The notes below the pieces were generated by a model. The model made no database searches and was not told the origin of the DNA. It saw only the letters and a program-made list of their open reading frames with translations. From positions 63,373,985 through 63,437,984 of the forward strand of contig NC_086248.1 of assembly GCF_021018805.1 (NCBI RefSeq): 64,000 nt of DNA, in the 5' to 3' direction. The stretch comes from Prinia subflava (lineage: Eukaryota; Chordata; Aves; Passeriformes; Cisticolidae). The first letter of the stretch is position 1. The number at the start of each line of letters is the position of its first letter. This document shows positions 26,404-38,401 of this stretch, one piece after another. The translations under genes and the position numbers were made by a program.

Positions 26404-27876
26404 GAACTAGCTAGGTCTTTGCCATAATTTAATATATAAGAATTTTATGTAGTTTCCTGTAAATGTTCAACCAGGTCTTTTAAACAGAGAAAAACATATA
26501 AAATAACTAGAAAACACTACATGTGGGTCCAGCTTCCTGTATCAACACTCCAATCACTCTCTGGAACATCAGCTAACCAACTAGTGCAGAGTCCCATAAA
26601 CCTTCTGAGAAGTTTTAGCAGACTGGGGTATTTTTCTGGTTCAGACATCTGTAGAAGAACCATCTTCTACTTTAATGGTTGATGTCATCAGATGCTCTAC
26701 ACACAACCACTTCTTCTGAATACTAGCAGAGGGGTCAAAAGGGTCACAAGTTTTCTTTTTCCCAGCATAGCTTAATGGCTGTTCAGGACTAACATTTTAA
26801 TAATGGTTATCCCTGAGAACAATGCAAAACACTATATATTTTTCCCTTATCTTCTGCATTTTTAATTTGTTTTGCAGAATAAGTCGGTAAATGACCCAGG
26901 CAGGACTCAAGGGTATTATCCTGACCTAGAGAGGCCATGTTTATCCCAGCAGCAAAGTATATGCAAGCAATCTCAGGCAGAGTTTTCTCCTCTAGTTCCA
27001 GAAAAGAGGTTACATTTGTCAGACAGTCTTCTTAGACACAAGTAGCACTGACTGCAAGTGCTTGGAAGAAAACAGCAAATGGATAAAGATACGTTTTGGA
27101 GGGGCAAACGATTCTGTTGAAGAGCAGAAGGACTCTTAAAATCTTTGATGTCTCTATATCATCCTCTTGCAAGAATTCATTGGATACACGTGGCCATATA
27201 AAAGCACATACATAAGACATGTGAAGACATCCAAATCTTAATCTGTCCTTTCAAACCACAGCTCCTGTGTTACCCAAATTTTCATAATTCCTTGGCTTAT
27301 TGCAAGCCTTTGCAGCATGACACATTATGAAAGGGTCTTCTACCAAAAGACTGTACACAACTGAGAGCAACAGTCCACTTGCTCAGCATCACATATGCAG
27401 AGAATACAGAGCTCGTGCTGTTCTCGCTCTCTGATGAGCACAGTCAAAACCAGGGTTTCAGAAACCTGTCTAGATACTCACCTACATGAGCATCCCTGTC
27501 ACAGCCCTGTCCTTAGTACTCCAGAGCTAAGGAACTATTAGCCTTGATAGAGGAACACATTTCTTGAACACAGGGAACTAGTACATGAAGCTGAAGTTCA
27601 TGTCTGGAAGAGATCAAGACACAGTACAGCCTCAGCTGTTCCAGCACAAACAGCTAAACTTACTTTTTGAATTACCTTCCCACCTGTGCATTTTGAGGTC
27701 TATGTCTCACTCTTGGTAAAGGATCAAGGAACAACACAAAGAGGAAGCACTTCTTAACACATATTCTTTTTTAGTCTAGGAACTCATTAGGATACTCTGG
27801 AAGACTCCCTAAGAGCTTCAGGGAAGTTAACAACACTGAATATGCTCAGTCCAATAATTGTCCTCAAGAGGTATTT

Positions 27877-27896
27877 CTTACAACTGAAGTTGTAAG
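27877..27896. repeat. Small inverted repeat
   Basis: CTTACAACT and AGTTGTAAG are perfect reverse complements separated by GA. No T-run or gene is next to it, so no terminator role is proposed. Confidence 0.6.
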
Positions 27897-29867
27897 GTAT
27901 TATTAGTTTTTTAGTTGTCTGTTTTGGGAGGATACGGGAGTCGCTATTTTTGAAGTGCTAGCTGACCACATAGTGTACAATGAAAGTAGTTGAGTTTGCT
28001 AATTTGAAATGAGTCCTAAAGACTTTAATATTCTTTGCACTATAGCAACGCAGAAAGTCATTCCTATTTAATTAGTTAGGCCAAAGTATTTGCAAAACAA
28101 TTAAGAATGTAATTTAATTTTGGTGTTTGGTAAACATCCAGGGATTCATTCATTCTGAACTTATGACCTACATGTTGAGTTTACTTTGTGAAGTATCGTT
28201 AAACCAGTCAGTTAGAACTCACAATTAAAATGCATGACATGGCAAACCTAATAAGTATATATTACAAATTAGAAATATGTGTTAGAGATTTACCTTTTAA
28301 AAAGTCTTCGTAGCTTAGAAAATGAACAGTGGGGTCAAATCAAAATGGTGTCAGTGGGGAAGTCCCTTTGGAATATCTCCATGAAGCCTGAGGCATTTAG
28401 CCCTTAAGAATTTTTTTTCCAGGTTTCCTTCTCACTTCCATGGAAAGAGTAATTCAATGTACAGGTTTCAGTAGAGCATTGTGCCTACACAAGCAGCTCC
28501 CACCAGGGCAGATACAGGCAGTGATAACATTATGGTGTGCTACAGTCAGGCTGTTTCTGTGGGGAGATAACAAGAAAATTCAGATGACAATTGGCAATTC
28601 AGCCTAGACACACAGCAGCAGCCATGTCTGAACTATTATGCAACACGCCTACATTAGTAAAGAAAAAAAGCTACGTAGGACATCACATTTACTCTTACAA
28701 GGATTAGGGAATGCCAGAATTGACTCTCCATCCAGCCTTCATTATCCTCTTTTGTATATGTAGCATGATTGTCTTCACTCATGTTCACACACTTTCCTCC
28801 CCATGAGACTTCCCCTGTCACAGTCTCTAAATGGGTGATCACTCAAATTTTCATTTCATTTTCCTTGTTGGCTATTTGAACTTATTTAATGCCTATCAAA
28901 ACCTACCGTAATTATAAAATTATTCATCCCTTCCAATTCCTCATTAGGTTGTCCACAGTCACATCTAAATCCTTTTCAAGCACCAATCTTTACAATGTCC
29001 TGAAGGGAAGAATAAGTATTAAGAGTCCATCTTACAGCAGAAAAAAAAAAGGAGAGTAAGTCCAAAATTGTCAAAATTGTCCATTAGGTTTTTTGTGCCT
29101 AATACATCAATACATCATGTATTTTACAGTTCTTTATATACTCAAATTATAGTTCTACTCAACTTGAAATGCAACTCTGAATGCTGAACAAGAGGCTTCT
29201 TTGCCTGCACTTCCTAACCTTGTTTACTCCTCCTGGCCCACCTTCTGCAGTTCAGTGACAGATTACCAAAAGAAGGGGACCACTCTGAGCACAGCAAAAA
29301 AGCACAAATCAAATTTGAATTTCTCAAATTCCCTTCTGCACCCTCAGTAAAGTCAGACACTTCAGTGACAGACCAACTATGAGCATGAAAAAATCTAAAT
29401 TATACTAATGACTACAATCAAACTTTACACTTCAAAACAAAATAAAGTTTCAGGCTATCATGGTTAAAGCAGTCCTGATTCTAAGAATCATAAAAGGGTT
29501 TATATCACATAAGCAACCAGGGTAGCCTCCTGCATAATGTCAGGATGCTCATTCAAAGCATAAAAGATCTGGAGCTGCTGAGCAAAGACATGTAATAATA
29601 TTTACAAAAAGGTTGAAAGTATATTACCTTCCCATATAAACAGATATTTTTACTCATAAAACTCTCATAATGAACTTTCCTAAAGCACAAACTGAAAGCA
29701 GCTTCCTGGATGGGTAATTTTAAAAAAAAAAAAGGTAATTGCGATCCTGGTTTTATAAAGACATGTCCTGAAAGGCATTCCCTGTAAGATTTCAGCAGCT
29801 ACAGGGAGAAGGAGAAGCTCATGTCTTTAAAAGCACACAAGCACCAGGCTGCACTGGGAGCCATGCC

Positions 29868-29990
29868 CCAAACTCTGCTGCAGGGTGGGTGCCCCACCCC
29901 AGGCAGGCTGCGGCGCTGCGCCGCATTTCCTCTTGCAGATGTGCCCACGCCTGCTTCCCCACACCTTGAACCCTGAGATTTCCCTAAGCA
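29868..29990. other. GC-rich patch with a short hairpin
   Basis: An isolated GC-rich island-like patch of about 120 bp within AT-rich DNA. It includes GCGGCGCTGCGCCGC (29910-29924), a 7-bp perfect inverted repeat around a single T, and several CpGs. Two minus-strand frames of 61 and 68 codons cross it but are not recognisable. It may be a fragment of an unrecognised repeat or a small CpG-containing regulatory element. Confidence 0.4.
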
Positions 29991-30083
29991 GAAACTGCCA
30001 GGCATCTAACACATATCAAAATCAAGCTTGTTTTCTATGATATAGCCAGACATCCACCAGGGACCTAAGGCTGAAACCACCAA

Positions 30084-30172
30084 ACCCATTTTACAAGTGA
30101 CCTAAGCCAGAACCCAGCTCTCCAGAGGCAAAAGGCTAGTAAATTAACCTACTGTGTCACCTAACCCTTCGC
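30084..30172 (-). mobile_element. Possible MIR/L2-like relic
   Basis: The plus strand shows CCCATTTTACAAGTGACC, then AGCCAGAACCCAGCTCTC, and a later AACCTACTGTGTCACCT. This order resembles the reverse complement of the shared MIR/L2 3' region (CCCATTTTACAGATGA, then CAGAACCCAGGTCTCCTGA). An internal deletion must be assumed, so the assignment is tentative. Confidence 0.35.
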
Positions 30173-31240
30173 TATTGATTAGTAATTATTCTTTTCAAAT
30201 GAAACAAGGACATAGGACATAAGGTCATCTACAGTATATCCTGAGAAAAGCCAATGTTTCCCTACATCCTTCCATCAATCACTGTTGAGCACTGACTTGA
30301 AAGAAAAGGTTCTCATTGAAATACAATTTAAAAAGTAATTTAACTCAGTCTGCATAAACCAAGAAGAGCTGGAGGATGTGAGCTAGTTCTGAGATGGGCA
30401 TAACAGGCACAGCTATGGTGAATTTTTCTTCAGTTTGAAGAACCCATTGGAAAATTTAACAAAATAAGTGGTCAGTGAGTAAATAAAACAACCAGGGACC
30501 AGTGGTCCTAGTGATGCTAGCTTAGTGATGCTCAAAATTCTTCCATACTGGCTCCCTTTGGCTATACTTACCTACCTCCTCCCTTTGATCACTCCATTCC
30601 TTTGTATCTTTTCCTACCTCTAATTAACTGCTAATTAATTGATTGAAAAACAAGCTCCTCATACAAATGCACTCACTGAATTACATTATTACCTACAAGA
30701 GCTCCCCACTCTTTTTTTGAACTATAAATGTTGCGGGTAAAGGAACCATTGAGAAAAGAAATATATCTATATCCCTGGACATGGCACTTATAAACTTGAG
30801 GTAACCAGTGATCCTATAGTGTCCTCTGTAATAACCAACGCTGTATTCTCCTGAAGACTGACTTAGAGCATGGATCTGTCTCTTCCATTTTCCAGTTCTA
30901 TAGGATAAGTTCTGAATTTCCAGAAATCCCTCCTTAATCTAACTCTAAGATATGTTTCCTGTTTTGAAGATGAGTCTTACAATGGGCTTGACTTAAGCCA
31001 AGATCCCAGGTCACAGCTGCACTTTCAGACATCAGAAATCTGTTTTCTTTTCAACCTACAATAAACACAAAATTTCTGCAGTAGCATAAATTCTGTGGTG
31101 CAAATTCTGAGCAGACAGAAACATCTTAGTCTTTAGAAAATTCTTTCTGCAACCTACTTGATTGCTAGCTTCCTTGAGGAATTAGGGTTATTGTTTTATT
31201 TCAAAAAAATAAGAATGGGAGTCAGTTGTAAGTCACCACG

Positions 31241-31260
31241 CTGTTCAAAATTTTGAACAG
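31241..31260. repeat. Perfect 20-bp palindrome
   Basis: CTGTTCAAAATTTTGAACAG equals its own reverse complement. It has a core of AAAATTTT flanked by TGTTC/GAACA half-sites; these resemble steroid-receptor half-sites, but the 8-bp spacing is not the classical 3 bp. Probably chance or a cruciform-capable site. Confidence 0.8.
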
Positions 31261-34200
31261 TTCAGCTTCAGTTTAAGAGAAAATATACGATTAGATTACA
31301 ATTTCTTCCATGATTTTAGAACATATAAGAATCTCATACACAAGTTACATGATTGCATATGTAGCATGAGAAATGCAGTACACAGCATTCTCAGTACATT
31401 AACACCATAAGTGTACAGTAGCAATTACAGCATACAGAGTAAAACTTATATTTTGGTTATATCCTGTCAGTCAGGATATTTCTAAGGTAGTGAAACTTGT
31501 TCGCTGTTTCATGGTGAGTTTATGATTCTAATATCTTAAATATGTATGAAGTATATTTTATTCGAGTTCATGTTTGACATATAAAAATAGCGGAATCTAA
31601 ATTTCAGCATTTTGCCTAAGGCCACAACATGAAGCTATTTTAGAGTCAAGGTTATCATACTGCTCAGTTTGGTGGCATTTGGATTTTATTATTGTTATTA
31701 TTATTACTTTTTTCTACAGTAGAAATCTCAAAACAGGTATTAACCTTACATACTCTATGTGCTGGATCCAGTTCTCCGATCCAACTTGGACTGTTGCTAG
31801 CAAAGTATTTACCTAGAAAGCAAGCTAAGAACTGACCTAAAAGGAAAGACTGGTCTGAAGTGTAGCCAGGCTCCTATCTAATGTGCAAAAAGAGAGGAGT
31901 GTATCACTCCTGAGGCTGAAAGCAGAGAGCACAGCCTCCACCACAGCAGTCTGCTTGAATCAAGCCAGAACAGCCTCCCTTATCTTTTAATGTGCACCTT
32001 ATTTAGCTTTATATCACCTTTGATATGTATTCTTCTTTCTAATCCCAAATATCAGAATTTTTTATTCCAGTGTACGCTAAGGAAGATCCATTTCATGCCC
32101 CTTTCTCTAGGGGGCATATCCCAATCCTGTGTTCCACAGCTCCTAAATAGCATTTCCTATATAGATCTCTTCTCTATACACTTCATCTTTTGTCTATACA
32201 CATTGACCATCCTAATCAACTGATTCTGCCAAATACGAATTTCTCTTTTATATCTTTTCAGCAGCAACACCTCTGTTGTTGCTCTTTATTCTTCTAAATG
32301 CTCTTCATTGCCATCCTTGGCTCTGAATGTTTCACCCAAGGTTCCACTTAAGTTTGGGAGGAGTTTTCATACCCAGAATGTCTGCTCTCATACCAGCTCG
32401 TCTTAAAAAAAAAATTTCACCCTACAAATAGATTTTGAGGAACTAATTTGTTGCTATGCCAAAACTATAATTCTCAGCCTTATTATATCATTCCTTTATT
32501 GTCTTCTTTCACTTCATCTACGTGAATACATCTGTTGCCCTTGTTTTTATTTAGATTGTGCACTGTCTGCCTGGTAGCTTCTGTGGTATACTTCAACATA
32601 TATAACGTAAAATGACGTTGGCATCTTTTCCACTCCATTTCTGAGACTGATTCCAATGTAGGACAAATAATATTTCTCTTCACTTCTGCCTGTTTCCATA
32701 ATCAGGCGTTAAGGGGTTGCATCTTTCAGATTCTGACCAAGACAATGTAAAATCAAAGAACCCTTCCCTCACAGTGGTCTCATTTTTAGGAATTAAAAGA
32801 TTGTCTGATTCCTATAATACTATTGAGCAATGCAAACTGTATCACATAGTTTCTTACAGAAAATACTTAGACCAAGAGTTTTGATGTCCTGAAGATAAAC
32901 ATCTGAGTGCTTTCCCAGCGTGATGTGGGACCTCCTTCCTCTGGCATTTGTTCAATATGTTTTGGAAAGATGCTTTCAATTTCTCTGCTCATTGAAGCTG
33001 GAGCAATCCCAACAGTTTTCTCACTTCAAACCTCTGGAGGTTTATCATTACCATGATACCACATTCACATTTAATGTATTAATCTGTGCTTCCCCTACAA
33101 AGTGTTAAAATTTCTGTTTTTCTTGGTGATAACATTTGTAGTGAGCTATATCTTTTTCACAGTTTCTAACAGCAGAGGAAAAAATTAGGCACAATGATAT
33201 CAGGAAGTTGTTGGATATTGGAAAAGACAGAGGATCAGTTTCTTCAAATATTATTCCCAACATTTTTAATAGTCTTTCTAACATTTTCACATTATTTGAA
33301 AATTGATATTAGGTATTTCTATTTCATCCTAGTGCTAAGAAGTCTTTGAGAATAAACACATGATGCTGTGCAAAAAGGGATTGATAATAAAATAGGGTTA
33401 ACAGACAGGAAATGCTTTGGCAGGGGATGAAATTGGATTGCTGCTGTTTGTTGCTCTAAAAGAATGACTGAACAACATAAATTTGATTGCGACTCCCTAC
33501 ATCTCCTAATGAACAGGTATAAAGATCATAAATAATGAAAAGAACAATTAATTACGTCTGAGAGCTTAAGCAGACAGTGGACATGAGCAAACTGAAACTA
33601 GACAGTTACTTCAAACTGAGGCCAAAATATTAGCAGAGCAATAGGAAGACCTCTTTACTGTTTACACTGATGCCTTCTTTGAGCAAACAGATGTTCTAGA
33701 ACTGTAAATCCAATACATTTCATGAATGCTAACATCCTCTGGAAAATAACTAGTTTGCTAGTGTTGGACTAAAAAGAAGCTTACTTCTCAAAAAGGAATT
33801 TATCAAATCCAAAAGCTCCCTATAGTGGCATATTTCTAAATTCTTTTAGAAATTTAACCCAGTATTATTAACATTAAAAAGTCAGTGCCCAAGTATTTAA
33901 AATTACCTTCTTTAATTCTTTTTTAAAATATGCACATCTGAACTAGAATTATAATGACTTCAGCACTATGGATTAACATCATACAAGAGACCACAATTAT
34001 GTCAAAGCAGCCATGTCACTCTTGTAAGGACAAATTAGATATTTTTGAATGTGCAAGCCAAGTGAGCAATCTGTCATTCATATCTTCATGCTTTTCAATG
34101 GTAGGTTTTTTTCCCCTCTGGCACTTATGGTTTCGATGTATCACCCACCAGGAAAGGACATTGTTCTGGAAGGTTTAGCAAAAAAGTATTAAAATGTAAC

Positions 34201-34879
34201 CACAAAAAAAAAAAATCAAGTAGCATGAAGGGTCTGATTTAAACCCACAAAAGCAATGAAAATTAAGTGTAAGTCAATTATGATTGACATATGTCCCTTA
34301 ACATATGCTAGATACTACTTGCTGCACATGCAGGAAGTTATTAAAACCATTCAACAATACCGTATGCATGATGACAGCCAGATCAAGATGCACTGTCAAT
34401 TAAAACAAGAGATAAGTTCAAAAGTTAGGGGAGATAATTCAGTACAGGGGCACAATTAAAAGCCCGGGTGATTACATAAACCTTTGTGGTTCACCTGTCA
34501 GACTGCCAGCAGAATGGCAACAAGCTGAACCATAACTTCTGCAAAGAACTATAACTTTCCTCCTGGCTGCCCACAGCAGGTCCTGCAAACTCAAACACAG
34601 ACCTGCCTTGAGAGGTGACTTTCTGTATAGAAATGGCAGTCAGTGTTAATCCTGCTAAAGTTACGGGGAGCTGCAGGTGGTTAAAACTTTTGTATATGAG
34701 AGTCTGACTTCTGAAAATTTTGTTTGTGGATATTAGCGTTTGGTCATGCGAAAACTGATACTTAGTATAAAGATGTTCACACTGAAGATAGAAACAGATG
34801 AAGAGAACTCTGAAATTTGGAGTGTATGTTTTGGGAAACTCTTTAATAACAAGATGAGAGTCTTCTCAAAGATTTCCAG

Positions 34880-34925
34880 GAGAGAGAGAGAGAGAGAGAA
34901 GAGGGAAGAAAAGAGGGAGGGAACT
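34880..34925. repeat. (AG)n / polypurine tract
   Basis: About ten AG dinucleotides are followed by an imperfect purine run (GAAGAGGGAAGAAAAGAGGG). Simple sequence; the lysine/glutamate/arginine-rich frame through it (34740-35003) is a consequence of the tract. Confidence 0.9.
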
Positions 34926-35639
34926 GGAAGCAAAATGTTTCTGGTACTTAGCTTGTTTTGCAGGAGGTACAGCTCATTAAAACACTCAGAATGGTGTTGC
35001 TAGGAAGGCAGATTTTGAGTCAGTGTTGGTGAGGTCTGCAAAACAGTTGGATTCTGCAATGCAAGCACATTCACTTCCTCTTGCAGTTGGAGGGGCTGTG
35101 GCTTAGAAAACATTTTTTTGCTGTGAGACACAGAGTTGTTCACACAGAGAGACCAAAGCTCCTCTGGTAGCTCCTGTCTAAAAGCCATCCAGCCACGATC
35201 ACATAACACCAGGCTCCAACTAATGCAATGATCTAACATCTCTGGGAGGGTGGAGCTTCAGGGGGATTAGGACAGCTCTATTTCTATGTGCTCATGTAGA
35301 GGGATCCACCAAGACATGAAATAGAGATTCCTTTCCACATTTTGATATGTGAAACTGTTGTAACTTTGATAAAAGACTGTCCCCTCTCAACATCACTGTC
35401 TTCTCTGTCCCTTTTTTCCTTGCTTTTACTACTTAAATTGCAATTTTTTTAGTATATCTTCTATTGGACACCTAAAACAGTAATGGACAGACGTTCATTT
35501 CTGCATTTAGGCTCAATAGGAAGAGAACTACGACTTGGAGTATAAATGGTAAGAATATGCTCTAACCCTTTCCTGGCACATTCTACCCAACAGTATGGAA
35601 CATCTTGCCATGAACTGACACTCAGCCTCATACAGGCAT

Positions 35640-35757
35640 TGTCTCCACTTCACAATGGAGTAGGACACAGAACAGTTACAAAACTTCCCCAAGGTCATTG
35701 TGAAGTCTCTGTCAAAACAAGAATAGAACACACATGATTGCCAGTTTCTGCTTTAGC
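35640..35757 (-). mobile_element. MIR/L2-like ancient repeat relic
   Basis: The plus strand shows in order TCCACTTCACAATGGAGTAG, GACACAGAACAGTTAC, ACTTCCCCAAGGTCATTG and GAATAGAACACA. This follows the reverse complement of the MIR/L2 3' region: fragment CATTTTACAGATGAGGAAAC, then GGCACAGAGAGGTTAAGT, ACTTGCCCAAGGTCACAC and GGGATTCGAACCCA. MIR and L2 share this region, so I cannot say which it is. The divergence is high, as expected for a Mesozoic insertion. Frames across it (67 minus, 63 plus) are not genes. Confidence 0.7.
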
Positions 35758-36891
35758 TATATAATGATTATTTCCCTGACACACAATATCTCTTTATGCA
35801 TATGTCCTTAGTAATAAAAAATAGGGAAAAGAAATACATGAGATATATGTGATGCAGTCTGTAAGCAGAGCTCTCTCTAAACAATATGTCTTTCAAATTT
35901 TTCCATGAGGCATCAACATCTCTTTAAGGACTTTATCATCATTACTGACACATAATCATTCCTTGCAGGTGGAAAACATTGTGCTGAGAGATAATTGGGA
36001 TAGTTATTGGATATGACTCCTCACTGGTTTTAAGGCAGTATGAAGGCATGATTGCATTCTGCTCAAAGAAAAGAATTAATATTCTCTGCATTTATGTCAG
36101 ATTGAGTGATTTATGGGTATTGTAAGTACTGCATTAGATTATAAGGTCTAACATTTTCTGATAGGATGCAATGCAAACTAAAAATAGGGATGCTTTCCCC
36201 TATGAGAGAGGAAAACCTGTTTTGGCTGTTGGAGTCACATTGATTATTGGTTTATCTGGGTGGGATAATTTGATCTCTCTCTTATGTGGAGGAAACTGTC
36301 ATCTCACGGTGCCACACTCATTAAAGGGAACAAATACTTTGAAAACCCTTCCCAAATTAGTAGGCATACAAATGAAAAAATTCTGGTGTCAGTAAATGAG
36401 CAGTTTGCTGACACATTTGTCAGCAATACATCACTCTTGGGAATCCTGTTTGTTGTGGACAGCTTAGAAAGAAAATGGCTAAGAAAACTCTGATTCCTCA
36501 AATAAAGGCTTGGGCTTGAGAGTATGTGGGAGAAAAAGGGTGCAGCTGGAGGGAGACTCTTCTTTATCCTACAAGACCTTTTAGGGGGAAGTCCCTGCCC
36601 AGGTACTTGCAGGAGACAAAAATCCCCCACCCAGAGTAAGAAAAATATCTTTACATAGCTAAGAAATCTCTAAGGAAGCATTAATTTTGTTGATTCTTTG
36701 TTCTCCAGGATAATATTCATGCATGCTAAGTGTGGAGGTTCAGCTGTTTCTTTTAATTCCAATTGTGTCACACCTGAAGAAAATTAAACAGGCAAAAATA
36801 TGTGCACTATGTGAGCAGTGTGTGATACTAAGCAAATGAGGACAAGCACATTTCTGTAATAAAGCTAATAATTTGTCTTTAATTCAAAATT
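35758..36891. other. Unique DNA, no gene
   Basis: The stretch contains overlapping frames of 69-108 codons on both strands near 36284-36630 that cannot all be real and match nothing I know. No exon or RNA is supported. Confidence 0.5.
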
Positions 36892-36962
36892 GGTCTGATT
36901 CAAAGCCCACTGGAACCAATGCAAGCTTCTGCATTAACTTCAAAGGGTTTTGGATCCAGGCC
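36892..36962. mobile_element. Ancient palindromic MITE-like element
   Basis: The left arm GGTCTGATTCAAAGCCCACT pairs with the right arm, AGGGTTTTGGATCCAGGCC, as an imperfect inverted repeat of about 31 bp per arm. The centre includes GGAACCAATGC facing GCATTAACTTC. It fits the pattern, recalled from bird, crocodilian and turtle sequence, of elements with GGCCTGATCCAAAGCCCATTG arms around a CATTGACTTCAATG core. I infer a non-autonomous DNA-transposon relic. No target-site duplication was established. Confidence 0.6.
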
Positions 36963-37364
36963 AGTATCATTCCTGTTGTTAGGGCTCATTGTTTAATTTT
37001 AGTAAGAGAAAACTCTTTAATTTCCTTTTTTAAAATAAAAAAATTACAAGACCAAATGTCAGTTGTATCTATTTTTTTTTTACAAAAAGCTTCTTCACTG
37101 GATACTTTGTCAATAGAATTGTTAAGTTGTGGCATATTTTTAAGATCTCATTCAATGAAAAGGGATGTTAGAAATTAACAGCCACAAAATTTACAACTCA
37201 TGCTATGGAAGCTTCCCAGGATGGGGGGAGGAGAAAAAGTAAAGAAACCAGACATAACTTTATTGTCTAGGAGGAACTTTGGCTATTGTTCTTTTCTGTT
37301 TTCACGGGATATAATGTCACTATTGGCTGTTCTACAGGCATATCCAGTCATTGTTTCATATACA

Positions 37365-37390
37365 GAATTCCCATTGAAGTCAGTAGCATG
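37365..37390. mobile_element. Single arm of a palindromic MITE-like relic
   Basis: AATTCCCATTGAAGTCAGTAG resembles one arm of the same kind of ancient palindromic element as at 36892-36962, whose core normally reads CCCATTGAAGTCAATGG. The opposite arm is not clear, so only half is supported. Confidence 0.4.
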
Positions 37391-38383
37391 CAACCCTGTG
37401 GCAGGATATGGCTGTAAGGGCAGTGAATTTTATCCTAATGTAACAAGTCAGATGACTGCAAAGTCATCACTAAGACAGGTGATGACACCACTGGAGCTGA
37501 ATTTCCTCTGAAAAAAATAAGAAAAACATGAAGATACAAGTCACCAAGTCCAGATGCCCCTATTGTTGCTCCACAGCCAGAGAAACTCAGGTGAAGTGTT
37601 TGTAACTTTCTCACTCTTCCATTCATCTCCAAAAGCTGAAGAGGCAAAAGCAAGCTCTTCCACTATACAGGCAAAACATCTTTGATGCCAAAATTCCAGT
37701 TCCAACTTTCCCTGGACCAAACCAAAGCTTACTGTCAAGATGTCATGCCATATCTGCTCTATTTCACAGATATCTGACCAAGAAAACCACATGAACCTTG
37801 GAAAGATGTAAGAGACATAGAGTTTTTTACGTGTTTGGGGGGTTTTTGTTTGGTTGGGTTTTTTTTTAAATTACAGTCAGCACTTTACTGCTGGATCATT
37901 ATTACCTCCAAAAGTCTGGTTTAATGAGTTTCCATCTCAGCCTAATTCTCAACTGATCTGCTACCTGCCTCACTGAAATTAGTGTGGTGTCCACCTATAT
38001 ATTTTCAGTTTTTAATACATGTGGGTCCTTAACCATGAGGTGCAGGGCAGCTATCAAGAAATAAGTCCAGAAGAAACATTCTGTTCTTGGAGGGCAAAAC
38101 TCAGCCAGCTACACCTCAGATATAAGGAATATTGCAGAATGTCCCAAACACTGTCATGGCCATGAATATGACTGCCTTCCTAAGTGCCCCCCCAAAGAAA
38201 ATGGATTGCATTTAAGACACCAGTGTCACAGATATGATTTCTCCAAACATGCAGCCTTACAGCTATTTTCAATTTTTCATTATTATATTGTGACTGAGGT
38301 GATTCTTAAAAAAAAAAATTCTGATGGAAATGATTTTGTCAGTTTTATGAGGAATGGAAGAATGAAAGATATAGTCTCATTGT

Positions 38384-38401
38384 AAAAAAAAAAAAAAAAA
38401 A
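38384..38401. repeat. Poly(A) run
   Basis: Eighteen consecutive A. There is no retroposed sequence recognisable immediately upstream on either strand, so it is listed as simple sequence only. Confidence 0.85.

Larger units (their letters stand above)
17894..30083. other. Long gene-free stretch
   Basis: AT-rich, CpG-poor, non-repetitive DNA. No frame exceeds 106 codons (23087-23407, plus) and none is recognisable. Small features are annotated separately. I see no CR1, LTR, tRNA or spliced-exon pattern that I can defend. Confidence 0.55.
30173..35639. other. Gene-free AT-rich stretch
   Basis: No recognisable protein, RNA gene or dated repeat. Notable only for a 20-bp perfect palindrome at 31241-31260, a (TTA)-like tract at about 31686-31707, and a GA-rich tract at 34880-34925, listed separately where useful. 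The frames present are 60-90 codons. Confidence 0.55.

Noticed and set aside
27877..27896. Stem-loop as a transcription terminator
   Set aside because: Rho-independent terminators do not apply to eukaryotic nuclear DNA and there is no gene next to it.
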